The notes beneath the pieces are model-generated. The model worked only from the letters and a program-made list of their open reading frames with translations. It was not told the origin of the DNA and ran no database searches. Below, piece after piece: positions 1 to 11,899 of a stretch of 64,000 nt of DNA (position 1 is its first letter; the number at the start of each line of letters is the position of its first letter). Source of the stretch: Hepsetus odoe (taxonomy: Eukaryota; Chordata; Actinopteri; Characiformes; Hepsetidae); assembly GCA_017165825.1 (NCBI GenBank), contig CM029367.1, forward strand, positions 13,057,446 to 13,121,445. Reading direction: 5' to 3'. Position numbers and translations under genes: made by a program.

Positions 1-447
1 TTGTCTTATGGTTTTCATTCCCAGAACTGTCATGGTAAGACCTCTGCTTCTTATAGCCTATTCATCCCACCCTGGCTGCTGCCATGTGAACTCCAGGAGC
101 AAGATGCTTCAAAATTCTCACTGAAAATAAACACACACCTAAAATGCATTCACAAATAAAAAAGCGGGTCACTTCATCTTGAATTCTTCTGTGGAGCCAA
201 TAAAAGTACCACAGAGGTGCTTGTCATAGTTTATTTGTCTTTATTGACCTTGTATCATCATTTTGGACTGAATTAGGTTTGAGAGCTGACAGATACCACC
301 AAGCACAGGAAGAACTTATCAGAGCTGGTTATTAATTAACTAGCGCACTCACGTTGAACAGGCAAAATATTCTCGACAATGGGCTCTCAAGCTTTAAAAT
401 GGCTTTGATGTCTACAACATAACATTGTTGTCTTACAGCTATATTTT
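1..447. other. No gene recognised
   Basis: AT-rich DNA in which I see no exon with plausible splice sites and no clear repeat. It ends where the Tc1-like terminal repeat begins. Confidence 0.5.
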
Positions 448-1980
448 ACAGTCATGTGAAAAAAATTACATAGGACACCCTATGAAATTCTTGGACAAAT
501 AGAAACCTTATCTCAATTTAAACAATACTGGAAGATTCAAGTAATATAACTAAATAATTCAAACTGAAGAAAAGACTTTTCAAAATCTTCTGTAAAATGT
601 AATTCTACAAAAATGCAATTTCTGGTGAGAAATATATTAGGACAACCCCCCCCCTTTATTCCCATTTAAAATGGCTCAAATCACACACAGGTGTAGCACA
701 TCAGGTGAGCATTATTAAAATTAGCATTTGAAGGAGGCTTGACCTATTTAGACCTCAGATATTTAGTTTGGTGTGCTCCTGACCATTGAGGTGAGAGTGG
801 ACACCATGCTGAGATCAAAATAGCCATCTGAAAGAAGATTGTACAGCTGGTAATGTATTTAAAAGGATCTCAAAATAATTTGCAATCAGCCACTGTCCAG
901 AAAATAGTCTACAAAAGTGGAGGACTTTCAAGACAACTGCCAACATTCCCAGGTCTGGCCGTCCAAGCAAATTCACCCGAGAGCAGACCTCAAGTTGCTA
1001 AAAGAAGTCTCCAAAAACCCTAAAAAGTCATCACAGGACCTACAGCAGGCTTGCTGCTGTTAATGTGAAAGTGCCTCTTCAATCAGAAAGAGAATGCAAA
1101 ACCTCAACTTGCATGAGAGTGTGCAAGGAGGAAACCTTTACTCTCTAAGAAAAACACCAAGGCCAGAATGAAGTTTGCCAGAGAGAACATAGACAAAGAC
1201 CAGGTCTTCTGGAACAATGTTCTTTGGACAGATGAGTCTAAAATTGAATTATTTGGACACCAGAACAGAGGACATGTCTGGCATAAACCAAATACAGCAC
1301 ACTAGGAAAAGATCCTCATACCAGCTGTAAAGCATGGAGGTGGAAGTGTCATGGTTTGGGAATGCTTTGCTGCAGCAGGACCTGGCCAGCTCACCATCCA
1401 TCATGAATTCTATTGTGTCTCAGAGGATGCTTGAGGAACATGTGAGATCATCTTTAAGAACATTAAAGCTGAAGCAGAACTGGACCCTGCAACATAACAA
1501 TGGCCCAAAACATACCAGTAAATTCACCAAAGACTGGCAGAAAACTAAGAAATGGAAAGTCCTGTAGTCAACGCTCTGATCTTAATCCTATTGAGACGCA
1601 TTGGGGTGACTTGAAACGAGGTGTACCTGCAAGAAACCCCTCAAACATCTCACAGCTTAAACAATTCTGAATTGAGAAGTGGGGCGAACTTTCCTCAGAC
1701 CAATGTCAGAGACTGGTAGATGCTAAAAGAAACATCTCACTGTGGTTATTTCAGACAAAGGGGGGAACACTAGCTATTAGGGGGTAGGATATCCTAACCT
1801 TTTCCTCACTTAGAATACACAGTTTTGATATCTTTTATTGAATTTTTAATGAATAAATCAAGGTTAATTTTTGTTGTTTACCTGCGATTTAATCACTTTC
1901 TTTTCCTGAGATAAATAAAAGCAAGATTAGACATCGACATGTGAACGTTTCTTAATAAAGAACTGAATATTTAATGGATT
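448..1980 (+). mobile_element. Decayed Tc1/mariner transposon
   Basis: The left end begins ACAGTCATGTGAAAAAAATT followed by AGGACACCC, a typical terminal repeat of fish Tc1-like elements. The interior reads as Tc1 transposase in shifting frames: the paired-type DNA-binding region around 850-1080 and the DDE catalytic region around 1140-1660. The protein segment at 1334-1567 contains the hallmark NGPKHTSK, matching the Tc1 'NDPKHTSK' block, followed by a stop. Stops and frameshifts make it inactive. The right end near 1980 is eroded, so that boundary is approximate. Confidence 0.85.
1140..1660 (+). pseudogene. Tc1 transposase catalytic-domain relic
   Basis: The relic reads in broken frames through VLWTDESKIELFG-like sequence (about 1207-1257), then the block around KHGGGSVMVWECF (about 1330-1370), NGPKHTSKFTKDW (about 1499-1537) and an LNPIE-like block (about 1585). 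These are the conserved blocks of Tc1 DDE transposases. An in-frame stop follows at 1565 and several indels shift frame, so no functional enzyme is possible. Confidence 0.8.
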
Positions 1981-1984
1981 TCAC

Positions 1985-4780
1985 AGGTCTGTATATCGGA
2001 TGGATATAAGTTAAGTTGTTGTTTTCTGTAAGTTTAAAACTGTTGTGAATAGCAATATTTGTTCTAAGAATTAAATATAAATAAATTTAATTATATATAT
2101 TAAAGGGGTTGTGACAGCCACAAAAATGAGTGTCCCACTTTTGCTGAGTTCATCTTACATAATGTAAGATGATGAAAAACCTTTATGTTGAGTTCTGCTC
2201 TGGTGTGAAATACAAAATGGGGCCACACTGTTTGCTGTGTGGAATTGAATGAGTGCTGGGTGCTCTGCGCCCCCTCCTACCAGCAGCAATAAGTATTTTG
2301 GGTGATGGGCCGATCAGAGTGGGTTTAGCTGTGTGATTACCCAGCAGGCTTCAATCACTCACCGTGTCAGTGAGGCTGAACAGGACCTTTCAGCACACTC
2401 TGACTCAGAGATTAATTCTTCTTATTACTTCCTGCCAAATCACGGCTGCTATTCATTTTTGGGCTTGCATGCCTCCATAATGGAGGTGTACGTTAATAAT
2501 AAGCACATAGTGCGTTGCTTCCCATTCTTAGTCCTGGAAACCACATTTATGGCTAATTTCAAAGTTTTCTCTGATTTGACTCATCAGCAGTGGTTGAACT
2601 TTTTTAAAGTTTTCAAGCGGGTTCATAAAAGGTGCAAGGGTTATAAGGAGGGTGACTGGATTTGGAGGGTTGGTATAGTTTCCTTTAAGCACAGGAAATG
2701 AGTCTTTTCAAAATGCATTTTTATATTTTGATTAGACTGCCCATTTGGTTAAATAAAACAAGAAATATTGGCCCATATTGCAGCTTTGGTGTAAATCCCA
2801 AGTGGAATTACAATTCCATTGCTGTCTTCTTTTATGGCGAGGGCCTGATCTCAAGTACTTAACATCAGTAATGGCAAACTGCAGTATGCAGTGGGTGGGC
2901 ATAATTCTGCAAACTGGAATTCCAATATATATCAAACAGTTTAATGGGTGATAACTCACCCTATTGTCACAACAAATGTAAATAGCACACAGAACAAAAT
3001 CCAGCCTAACACCATGTTATCCCTTATCTGTGAGTAGTGAAATATTAAATTATTCTTTAAAATGAAAAACAGAATTTTGTGAAAGAAGAAGGAATCTATT
3101 TTAATCTGTTCTAATCTATAAACAGTGACCTGTTTGGAGTCCTGGTTCTTTAGGTCTGCACTGGTTATCAGGCTGATTTGGAGTGATGTTGCAAGGCTAC
3201 ATCAGTCTTGTATTTCAAACACTAGACACGTCTTGGCACACCATCTCTGTTTAAGAAGAACATCATGTAAATTAGATTTTTCAGTGAACCACCTCTTTAA
3301 GATATCAGTTTAAGCGTGCCAGAGCACAGAAGATGTGAAAAATGTGCACCTCCTGAGGTTGAGCCAGAGAATCACTGATGCTGAGAGCCAGGAGGGTGGT
3401 GAAAAATGATTTGCATTGTCCTATTTTGTGCAGCTAGGGCTGCCGTCAGATATTTTATTCAAATTCCAATTGAAACCTCCCACGAGGGCACTGAGAAAGA
3501 GGTTTCACATCACACTTTATTTCAGGAAAGATTGTCAAAACCTCTATACAAGTGCAAGTTAGATTAAAATCAGTGCAGTTTTGTTTGCGCACGCATCATT
3601 TCTGCGGCCCAGTTTCATTGGTATAACTGATATTAGACCTTCGGTCTAATTACCAAAGTCACTCCAGGTAAGCATGGTACTGGAAAAGCTCTTAGTCTAA
3701 TAATAATAATAATAAAATCCCATACCAATTACGTGCTACCCTGCAATTACATTCAAGCGGATAACAGCGTAACCTAACACTATTCACTTCCTGCTCTGAG
3801 GCATGGTCATGTTCCTATCAAACGCTGAACATCAGTTGTGTGCTAATGATCTGCTCCCTCCATGAATACGCGCATCCAAAAGTGACAGATAATCCAGTAT
3901 TCCGGGCATTTAATCTAATCACATCAAACATTGGGCCTGAAATGCTTTAATGTATTTGTAATTACCACCATCATGCACACACCGACTCAAATCCCACCCA
4001 TATGATGAAACTGTGTGCCAGAACAAGAGACTGCTTTCAGTAGGCTTGGAGCAGAAACATGTCCCAGGCTGGCCCAAAAAGGTAACGAGAGAAAACATAC
4101 TTTACTTCTAATTTTAGTTCATGGAAAGCTTACATTAAAAATGAACCTTATTTAAAGTCATTTGGCAGGATTTCCATTGGTTCATTCAGGAAATTCCTCA
4201 TGCATAACATGATTTACCATTTCTTTATGCGAGTTCAAAGTAATCAAACATAATTTCTGAGATGGAAATGTAACCTTCTTTGAACCTTACCTCCATCATT
4301 TAGTTGGCAAACTGCAACACATTCTAATCGCTGCTTAGAATAAAATGAGTGACTCCTTCACCTTCTAGCTGTTCTGTTTGTATGTTTTTCCAGCGGCTCC
4401 GGAGACTCGGGGGAGCGGCTGTGTGTACATGCTGAGACACACCAGGTACAGGGAGGCTGGTAGGTGGACGAGGAGTGCAGACACAGGAGAGAGCCCTTTT
4501 ACTTTGCTGCAGGGATCATTCAGTTACATTCAGTTAGATCATTTAGGTCTTGTGGTGTGTCTCTGTGGACGTTAGGTTTTCATTTAATATCTCTCAGTAT
4601 ATATGTACTGAAAATTGTCAAGGATTTTGGAAAAAATGGCCCTAAAACATATTAACAAAGTCAATTAAAAATATCCTAGAATTATAGAAACAATTCTAGT
4701 GATATCTAGTGGGTTCCAGATCCTTACATATGTGGTTGAACGAGAAAACATAAAAGGCTTATGGAGATGTCATGTAGCTG
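1985..4780. other. Intergenic, nothing recognised
   Basis: A 122-codon open frame lies at 2333-2701, but it matches no family I know and lacks coding character. I see no exon of a neighbouring gene and no clear repeat. A short AAT run lies near 3700. Confidence 0.4.
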
Positions 4781-4782
4781 CG

Positions 4783-5008
4783 TGAAAGTGACTATTTAAT
4801 GTTGTGAAACACAGAAAAGCACTTAGTAAACCACAACAAAATTCATCCTCTGCATTTAATGCATACCCAACATGCAGCGGGGGAAGCCGTATCCAGCACC
4901 CCATTGCTCAAGGGCACCTCAGGGTAACCTACTGGTAAGGGATTCTAATCCACAACCTTGCGATCCTCAGGACTAGACCCAAACCACTAGGCTACTGCTG
5001 CCCCCCCA
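4783..5008 (-). mobile_element. tRNA-derived SINE, family B
   Basis: Read on the minus strand, it begins with a tRNA-like head (GGCAGCAGTAGCCTAGTGGTT type). It then runs through a body with the words 'taccctgaggtgcccttgagcaa' in degenerate form and ends in a GTCACTTTCAC-type tail. The same family recurs at 31750, 35064, 51120, 52178 and 59878. Confidence 0.75.
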
Positions 5009-5012
5009 CAAA

Positions 5013-6000
5013 AAATGCTACCCTTAGACTGATTCCTTCCTTTTTTTATAAAGACCATTGAAATTTGAACTAAACATGAGCATTTCAGGCATGTAATTAT
5101 TATTTTTGCCTTCTACTGATTTATGAGGGTCAATGCGCAATTGTTATTTCAACAATATATTTTCCAATCTTCCATGTGTTGCAGATGAATCCTGCTTCGA
5201 GAAGTGTATTGTTAAGCAGAAAACTATGTGACCCATGACAAACCAAGACCTTGATTCTTCTGTTGTACATTAAGAGCTTTATTTTTAGTGTCACCTTGTG
5301 GATAAAAGCGGGTGGCATTGGTTGTTAGTGAATGACCACCAAGGGCATGTGTGAAATGGTTTTCTCCTCAACAACACAAGACTAAGTGCTGCTTCATCTG
5401 CCATGCCCCCTTACACACTACATATGGTCGACGATAGACTTTGTCACCTCATATTTGAACACCAATGCGTTATTTTTTTTTTAACGTTTTAAAGTTCCTT
5501 AGGTGAACCTAAAACCCCCCCCAAAAACCAGGAAAACGCTTTAGCTATACTTCATAAAAGAGGTGACTGATTTTTTGCATTTGTTTTATAATTTCCAAAA
5601 ATTGTTGATTTCCCTCATATTTTGCACAGACATTTACTCATCTTTACCGAGGGTGCCAAAACTTAGCGTGAACATTCAGGTTAAATGATGTCATGCTATC
5701 TTGGTTGCCTTCAATGAACAAAATCAACACAATTTTACTTGTTTCTATTTAATTCATAAGCTGTGTTCTTGTTTTCACTTAGTAAATCAACAGTGCTTCA
5801 TTTAGCCTGGGTGTCTAAATATTTGCATGGAGCCTTTCCTTCCTTTCCCTCCTTTCCCAGAATTCTACACTGCTGTATTTGTAATTTAGTCACCTTGAAA
5901 TAACTGCCAGTTCCTAATTATCCTCATTGCACTGCCCTTTCCTCAGGTTTAATCAAAGAAATAATAAATGTGCATAGTCACAATAAGTAAGCTTTTCTTT
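5013..6000. other. Intergenic, downstream of cox7a2l
   Basis: AT-rich DNA with poly-A and poly-C runs (for example near 5010, 5470 and 5513). No exon was recognised. Confidence 0.4.
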
Positions 6001-6017
6001 GCTTTTTACAAAATATA

Positions 6018-6023
6018 TTTATT
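6018..6023 (-). terminator. cox7a2l: Candidate polyadenylation signal of cox7a2l
   Basis: TTTATT on the plus strand gives AATAAA on the minus strand, about 385 bases downstream of the cox7a2l stop codon. This is a reasonable 3' UTR length. It is the best canonical hexamer I found in this interval, but no transcript supports it. Confidence 0.4.
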
Positions 6024-6406
6024 CTCAAGAAAACGTACAAGAACGTTTACAGTTTTACATTTAATTACAAAGTTTTGGCCATGTAAGTCTCGTAGTGTAT
6101 TGTGAAAAACTGCATCAAAACACACTGGTTCCAGGTCCATTAAGGAGTTTATAACTTATAGCTTAACACCATCCAAACCTAGTCTAAACCCAGTCCAAAA
6201 CACGGTTAGTTTTTATGCCTCTTATTTCACATGTTCAAACAGATGTTCCTGCAAAGCTTCTTGAGGTGAACTTGGAAAAAACCAGACTTCTGGCTATAAA
6301 TAAGGGTTAAGGGGAGGTGAATGAACATGGCAGATGTAAAGCAATTATGTAGCTGTCTTTGGGAATAAACTCTTCATAGTCCACTTTGTTGGTCCCGGGC
6401 TTGAGG

Positions 6407-6550
6407 TCACTGTGGTTTTCTGGGTTGGGCAGCAATGTACAAGGCCATTAGGCAGTAGAGGGTTCCCCCAATTGTTAAACCCATTGTAGTTCTGTACAGT
6501 AGTCGGTCCATGACTCCACGCTTCAGATGAATGGGAACTTCATCTGCCTT
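6407..6550 (-). CDS. cox7a2l: cox7a2l exon 3 (last)
   Basis: This exon has 47 codons plus TGA, after a TTCACAG acceptor. It encodes the COX7A core and membrane helix. The stop follows RKPQ. Confidence 0.93.
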   Translation of the reverse strand, partial: KADEVPIHLKRGVMDRLLYRTTMGLTIGGTLYCLMALYIAAQPRKPQ

Positions 6551-9500
6551 CTGTGAATGTTAAAGAGCAGTTAAAAAATCAATGACAAAGCAAAGCCTGA
6601 TTTTAGTGGACAGCATCCCATATCTGTAGGTTTTAAAACTAGAACCTGGATGTTTCCAGAGAATTTGCATATGAACGATTCAGACTTTTTTTTTTTTTTG
6701 TGTTATGCTTCACAATCATCTTTAAAGTATTTTCCTTAATCCATCAATTTCCAATTACTCCATAATCACAGTGCTAAAAAAAAAAATAGTTTTGTTCCTC
6801 CATATAAATGAGTAACTAGGGATGGAGGGCCATGGTCAGTCTGGTAACCCAAAGTATATAGACTACAAATAAGAACCAATTTTTTTTTTTTTTTTGTAGA
6901 AATGGAGGAGGATAACACTCAATGCAGCACTCCATCAGTCCGGTGGAAGAGTGGACAAATGTAAGCAAATACAGTCTGCTAGAAATCTGCCAGTCACCCT
7001 GAGAAACAAAATTCTCTGGACTGATAAAATAAAGACTTGACTATTTGGCCACGAATCCCAAATGCATGTGTGGAGGAAACCAGGCCCTGAACATCACCAC
7101 CCCATTCAGTCAGAGCAGTGGTTGCTAAAGGGGTGTTTTTTTTCTGTGAGAGGAACTGGGAGGTTAATGAGTAGACAAGGAAAAAAATTAATGCAGGAAT
7201 TATAGAGCAATACTGACCAAGAACAATTTCTAGAGTGGATCTCAGGCTGGGGTAAAGATTACAGTTTTTACGGCATTTAGCAGACGCTCTTATCCAGCGC
7301 GACTTCCAAGTCCTCATTACAGGGACAGTCCCCCTGGAAACTCAGGGTTAAGGGTCTTCCTCAGGAACCCAGTGGTGGTATTGCTTGAGGTGGGATTTGA
7401 ACCGGTGGCCTCTTGATCCTCAGACAAGTATCCTACCTTGTTCCCACCCCATAATTCAATGTGACAAGGACCAGAAACATAACCAAACAAAACACATTAG
7501 CAGGGCTCCAAAAAGTCCTGGCTTGTATTATCATTCATAAGAAGACTAGAAGCTGCCATTGGTCCATAGGTGTTTCTCCAATTCCCCCCCCCATAGACTC
7601 CAAAAAACTTTTTTTTCTTTGTCAGTGTGTCAGATAAGGTGCTACATAAAATGTGGAAAACATCAAAGGTACTGAAAACTTTACGTATGTGCTAGAGCTG
7701 AGTGATACAGCAATTTTTTTTTCTGGCATTTCAATCAATATTGATAATTATTCATCATTCTGAATGCTCATTTTAAATCCTTACATATCCTTTAAATTCA
7801 TCATTTAAAATAGTGAACTGCTTTGTTTTGAATTGAATCACTATTTTTAATTTAACATTATCTAGGCACTCATTTCATTATCACAAAAGATATGAATATA
7901 ATTCTACAAATAATAAGTGCAATAAAGTTAAGACTATGGAACGAAAACATTAAATACACAGTGTATGAGGAAAATTGTCCTAAAATTAACAAAATGAAAA
8001 AGAAAAAAAAAAAAAAATGTTTTTGTTAGTGCGCAGTTTGTGTCCTTGTACTATTTGGACACAAACTATATGGAATTGTTTGCCTCTTTGTATTGGGCTG
8101 TTGCTGGGCTGTTTCTTGAAATATAGCAGATATCTTTAGACAATTCAAATGGGACTGCACAGTCTACGCAAAATAGTTTTTGAAACAGACTATAAAACCA
8201 AAGAAGTGCCATACTGCTGAGCTGGCCCATACTCCCCCCCCCGACACAGTCTGCATTTTCACCCCACGCTGTTTCTGTTGTGTCACAGCTAAATGACTGC
8301 CTGTCACTCCGGGCTCCATGGGTTATGATAGTCTGTTTATGAGCCATGGCAGGAAAACACTTGGGACGTGTTCATGCAGCCAAACTCTGTATATTCACAC
8401 AGTGCATTCCTGCCAGTTTGCATTTATCATGTTTAAAATAAAATCGCCTAAACTTTCTAACTACTATTATATAACTATTTTCTTATTACCATCAATGAAT
8501 TATCTACTGTGATACATAATATGAATTTATTGCCAACTCCCAAGACAATAAAAATTAATATTAAAAGTATCCAACGCTTACTCTGGGGGAAAAAATTAAG
8601 GACACTGACTTTTTATACAGCAGAGGCAGACATGAATAAAACCTCATTATGTGGCTAATTTCCACATTTTTTGGGATAATTATTTCCACCTTTGTGTAAA
8701 CATCAAATTCTTTTTACTCCACTGTAAATGATTAGCTATGTATTTTAGACAGCCAGGATTCATGAAATGATCACGCTCAAATGTGGCGGTGGTCTAGTGG
8801 TAGGGTACTTGTCTGTGGCTGTGGACCTGTGGCTCAAGAGGTCCCAGGTTCGAATCCCACCTCTAGCACTACCACCTCTGGGTCCCTGAGCAAGACCCTT
8901 AACTCTTGCTCCAGGGGGACTGTCCCTGTAATTAGGACATATAAGTCACTCTGGATAAGAGTGTCTGCTAAATGCTACAAATGTAAATCACAGATGGATT
9001 TTATGCTCATAATTTTACATTCACTCTTTTAGCAGGTGCTTTTATCCAAAGCGACTTACATGTGATGAAAAACATTCAAGGTACAGTGCAGTAAAGACAG
9101 AGGAGTGAGCAATAAGTGCTAAACAACTGATACTAAATTAAAACAAAACCAAAAAAATATATTAAATTATGAGCTGAACAGGTGAAGTGGTGGTTAAGAA
9201 TTGAGTATGAATACGAGTTAGAGGCATTAAGGATGGAGGTTCTCTTTGAGTAGATTTGTCGTTGAGAGCCTCATGAAGATAGAGAGGGATAATCCTGCAC
9301 TGATAGGATGTATTAGGATGATGACATATAATTTTTTTTTAGCATAACATAATACCTGAAAGATCTTTTGAAGCTCAGGAACCTTATTAGATCCCAAATA
9401 CTCAGCAACAGCACCTGCTTCCGACAAAACTTTGGTGGGAGAAGCAAAGATCAAAGGAGATGATTGTGATGGCAAGTAGGGCTTCAGTCCCTGTGAAAGA

Positions 9501-10362
9501 AAGACAACCCTTATTAAAACACACTAAAGTAACTTAATAAACACACAGAACAAAAGGGTTAGAACTATCACCTGCTACTCATAAACAAGTGTGGGTACAA
9601 TACAGTCCACGAAAACACTGGAAGGTGAATGCACGCAGAGATGGAAAAAAACAAGGTCACAATGGCAGCTACCAGAACATCCATGATAAACTTGGCAGAA
9701 ACACAAACACTCGATTAGAGTCAAACAATAGTCCTAATCTCCTAACCTGGGCATTTACTCAATTCATGAGTGTGGATATTTAAAACATTTACACTTTATG
9801 GCATTTAGCAGACACTCTTATCCAGAGCGACTTCCAGGTCCTGATTACAGGGACAGTCCCCCTGGAGCAGCTCAGGGTTAAGGGTCTTGCTCAGGGACCC
9901 AGTGGTGGTAGTGCCAGAGGTGGCATTCGAACCGGGGACCTCTTGAAGTACCCTACCACTGGACCACCTCATGTTCCAAGGTATTACATTCTGACATTTG
10001 GAAAATAGTGTGTGTGTATATATATAAATACATTTTATAGCCAATATAACCAACTAGTCTAACACTTTCATATATCAACTGATTCTATCGTGAAAGGAAG
10101 TTGAAAAACAGAATCATCACACACCACTAGCCCCCAGTGTGAGTAGGAGCGCTGTTCAGTCTCAGTAAAATGAAGTTACCTAGCTTTGCTAGGTTAGCAT
10201 GAAGGCTAAAGCGGCTTCCTGCTCGGCACTGAAGGTCACCGGTCTCTGACGGACCGCTTTTCTTCACGAAATATGTCCAGCTCTCATTACCTGAGGGCAG
10301 TATGCGCTGGACGGAGTGGCCCCGGTCAGTTTCCCCGTCACTCCGTCAATTCTGTAAAACAT
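6407..10362 (-). CDS. cox7a2l: Cytochrome c oxidase subunit 7A2-like (SCAF1-type supercomplex factor)
   Basis: Three exons (10362-10291, 9490-9356, 6550-6407) join in phase 0 to give 116 residues, against 114 for human COX7A2L as I recall it. COX7A2L sits in the mitochondrial inner membrane and bridges complexes III and IV in the respiratory supercomplex. Exon 1 encodes the presequence start MFYRIDGVTGKLTG and ends SAYCPQ. Exon 2 begins GLKP and carries SPLIFASPTK and NKVPELQKIFQ. Exon 3 carries KADEVPIHLKRG followed by the single membrane helix (residues about 90-109, TTMGLTIGGTLYCLMALYIA) and a short tail ending RKPQ. All boundaries have GT donors and AG acceptors. The introns hold SINEs and a Tc1 scrap. 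kcng3 lies upstream on the same strand. Confidence 0.93.
6890..7110 (+). mobile_element. Tc1-like transposase fragment in cox7a2l intron 2
   Basis: The sequence around 6995-7075 reads NKILWTDKIKT, stop, LFGH and then VWRKPG, the central Tc1 DDE block. No terminal repeats are visible. A family A SINE follows directly, so this is an old scrap cut short by later insertions. Confidence 0.65.
7265..7450 (-). mobile_element. tRNA-derived SINE, family A
   Basis: The minus strand reads from a tRNA-like head with a degenerate B box (GGTTCAAATCCCACC) through a 'CCTGAGGAAGACCC' body to the tail TAAGAGCGTCTGCTAAATG. It lies in cox7a2l intron 2. Confidence 0.8.
8783..8989 (+). mobile_element. tRNA-derived SINE, family A (best preserved)
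   Basis: The head GTGGCGGTGGTCTAGTGGTA resembles a tRNA A box, and GGTTCGAATCCCACC is a near-perfect B box. The body has CTGAGCAAGACCCTTAACTC. The tail CTGGATAAGAGTGTCTGCTA leads into an AAATGTAAAT end. These are pol III-type SINE features. The copy is antisense to cox7a2l within intron 2. Confidence 0.88.
9013..9240 (+). repeat. Dispersed repeat with SINE-tail-like start
   Basis: It starts with ACATTCACTCTTTTAGCAGG and then TTATCCAAAGCGACTTACAT, a phrase shared with many teleost dispersed repeats, and runs toward exon 2 of cox7a2l. The element type is uncertain. Confidence 0.45.
9356..9490 (-). CDS. cox7a2l: cox7a2l exon 2
   Basis: This exon has 45 codons, preceded by a TTTCACAG acceptor and followed by the donor GTATTA. 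It encodes GLKP through KIFQ, the matrix-side region conserved in COX7A2L. Confidence 0.92.
9792..9975 (-). mobile_element. tRNA-derived SINE, family A
   Basis: The minus strand shows a GAGGTGGTCCAGTGGTAGGG head, a GGTTCGAATGCCACC B box and the TAAGAGTGTCTGCTAAATGC tail. It lies in cox7a2l intron 1. Confidence 0.85.
10291..10362 (-). CDS. cox7a2l: cox7a2l exon 1 (coding part)
   Basis: This exon has 24 codons, from ATG at 10362 to CAG at 10291, followed by the donor GTAATG. The start matches the family N-terminus and sits about 80 bp below a promoter-like ETS/CRE motif. Confidence 0.9.
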
Positions 10363-10432
10363 CTTCAGCGAGACAGGAGGAGAGAGCCTTCTTAACGAAG
10401 AGGTGAAGCGCAGCTACCGCGTCTCCTGGAGA

Positions 10433-10469
10433 ACAGGAAGTGACGTCAGCGCAAAGCGTGCACGCGCCT
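10433..10469 (-). promoter_or_regulatory. cox7a2l: Composite ETS/CRE promoter motif of cox7a2l
   Basis: ACAGGAAG (ETS core GGAA) abuts the full CRE palindrome TGACGTCA at 10441-10448, about 79 bp upstream of the cox7a2l ATG, in a CpG-rich patch. A GCGTGCACGCGC stretch follows, which resembles an NRF-1 site. ETS/GABP, CREB and NRF-1 sites are common at nuclear genes for respiratory proteins. The sites are visible in the sequence; their use is inferred. Confidence 0.6.
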
Positions 10470-11141
10470 CCCTTCACTTTCTTTACAGCCTTTAACACAC
10501 GTGGCTCCATCTGTTCCCTCAGCAAACCCTTTTAACAAATACATCTCCTGTTAATGCGCTCTAATATAAACTGATACCACTGACAGGGATCGTTTGCAGT
10601 GAAGTAATGTTTAAAATTAATCTCCGGCGTCCAATGTATTACACATTTTTAAAATAAGAATTATGAATATATTTATATATGTAATAATTGCCCAATGGTC
10701 ACCTTTATAGACTGTTCTAGAAAATATTTTTAAACCTTGATATGACATTTTTTTTTTTTTTTTTTTTTAGCAAGGTACTTTTTCCATCCTTTCCATGAAA
10801 CCTGTGTAAATTATTGTTTTCCTGAGACAAAGACAATGGTAAAGAAAGTGGTCCCATAATATTATTAAAACTCAACAAATCTCTTAAAATGCCCTTTGTT
10901 CCACCTTTTTGATGACCAGCTTACATTTTCAAGTAACAGTTTTTAATAAGCTCCATTTAATAAGCTCCTGTTATTTTTTAATATTCACTTAAACATTACA
11001 GCAATGTTACATTTAAAAATATGACAAATTAATTTCAAGTTTCCTTCTTTTTTTTGGAAAGTTAGTTTGTCCTTGATCTTGACAAGAAGACAACGTTCCT
11101 CAGTCAGCATCTAGTGCCATGAGAAAGCTCACATTGCTATA
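10470..11141. other. Upstream of cox7a2l, nothing recognised
   Basis: AT-rich DNA with a poly-T run near 10750. I see no exon. Confidence 0.4.
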
Positions 11142-11898
11142 CAGTGGTACCTTGACTTACGAGTGTCTCAACTAACCAGTTTTTCGAGATGCCAGCCGTC
11201 TCTCTGACGTTTTTTTGCTTTGAGTTGAGAGCAAAAATTGGGTTACCAGCCAGCTTCAGAGACCCCACTGCTAGTTAGCGGTGAACAACATCCGCCCAGC
11301 ATCCCGTGTCGCACTCGTTCACTTTAAGCGGTTCGTTCGCACTGGAAGCATCAGTGTTGTGCTCGCATTTGTGCTGCAGTTATTTTGCGAAACCTCTTTT
11401 TTCCAACCATGTGTCCGAAGAAAGTGAGTCCGAAGGACAGTGCTGAGAAGAAGAAGCTGATGATGAGCATTGAATTAAAGAAAGAAATGATTGAACAACA
11501 TGACCAAGGTGTGCGTTTAGTCGACTTGGCGCAGCACTTTTACAATTTGGTGAAATGGGCAAAAATCAGCCAATAACATTCAGTTATTCAATTCAGCCTT
11601 TCTCCTCCACCTTCGTCTGCATCTTCAAGTTGTCAGATCTCCAAGGCAAATGCTGTACATTATACTTTATAAAACCAGTTTATTGCAGTACATTCTCTTA
11701 TATTGTGTTTTTATACAATATTTGTTATTTATAAACACATTTTTCTTATTTTAAAACATGTAACAGCAAAAAAAGCGGTGTTTTTGGGGGGATCCGGAAC
11801 GGATTAATGGCATTTCGGTTCATTTCAATGGGGAACATTGCTTTGACATACGAGTAATCTGAGTTACGAGCTCCGCCACATAAGTCAAGACACCACTG
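11142..11898 (+). mobile_element. Internally deleted pogo/Tigger-type transposon
   Basis: The ends are inverted repeats: CAGTGGTACCTTGACTTACG on the left matches the complement of the right end TAAGTCAAGACACCACTG. Both are flanked by TA, the mariner/pogo target. The only coding remnant (11409-11573) starts MCPKKVSPKDSAEKKKLMMS and continues into a CENP-B-like helix-turn-helix (IEQHDQGVRLVDLAQHF), after which the transposase is missing. At 757 bp it is a non-autonomous derivative. Confidence 0.85.
11409..11576 (+). pseudogene. Truncated pogo/Tigger transposase N-terminus
   Basis: From the MCPKK methionine about 55 codons remain. They resemble the N-terminal CENP-B/pogo DNA-binding domain (KLMMSIELKKEMIEQHDQG). 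The DDE catalytic domain is absent because of the internal deletion. Confidence 0.7.
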
Positions 11899-11899
11899 T

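Noticed and set aside
2333..2701. 122-codon frame as a small gene
   Set aside because: No homology recognised, no splice or promoter support, AT-rich surroundings.
1..5000. 3' end of EML4, expected next to COX7A2L in mammals
   Set aside because: I searched for a WD-repeat C-terminus and saw none in this window.
8783..8860. Genuine tRNA gene
   Set aside because: A and B boxes are present but the cloverleaf is not intact and the sequence continues into a SINE body and tail found in several copies.
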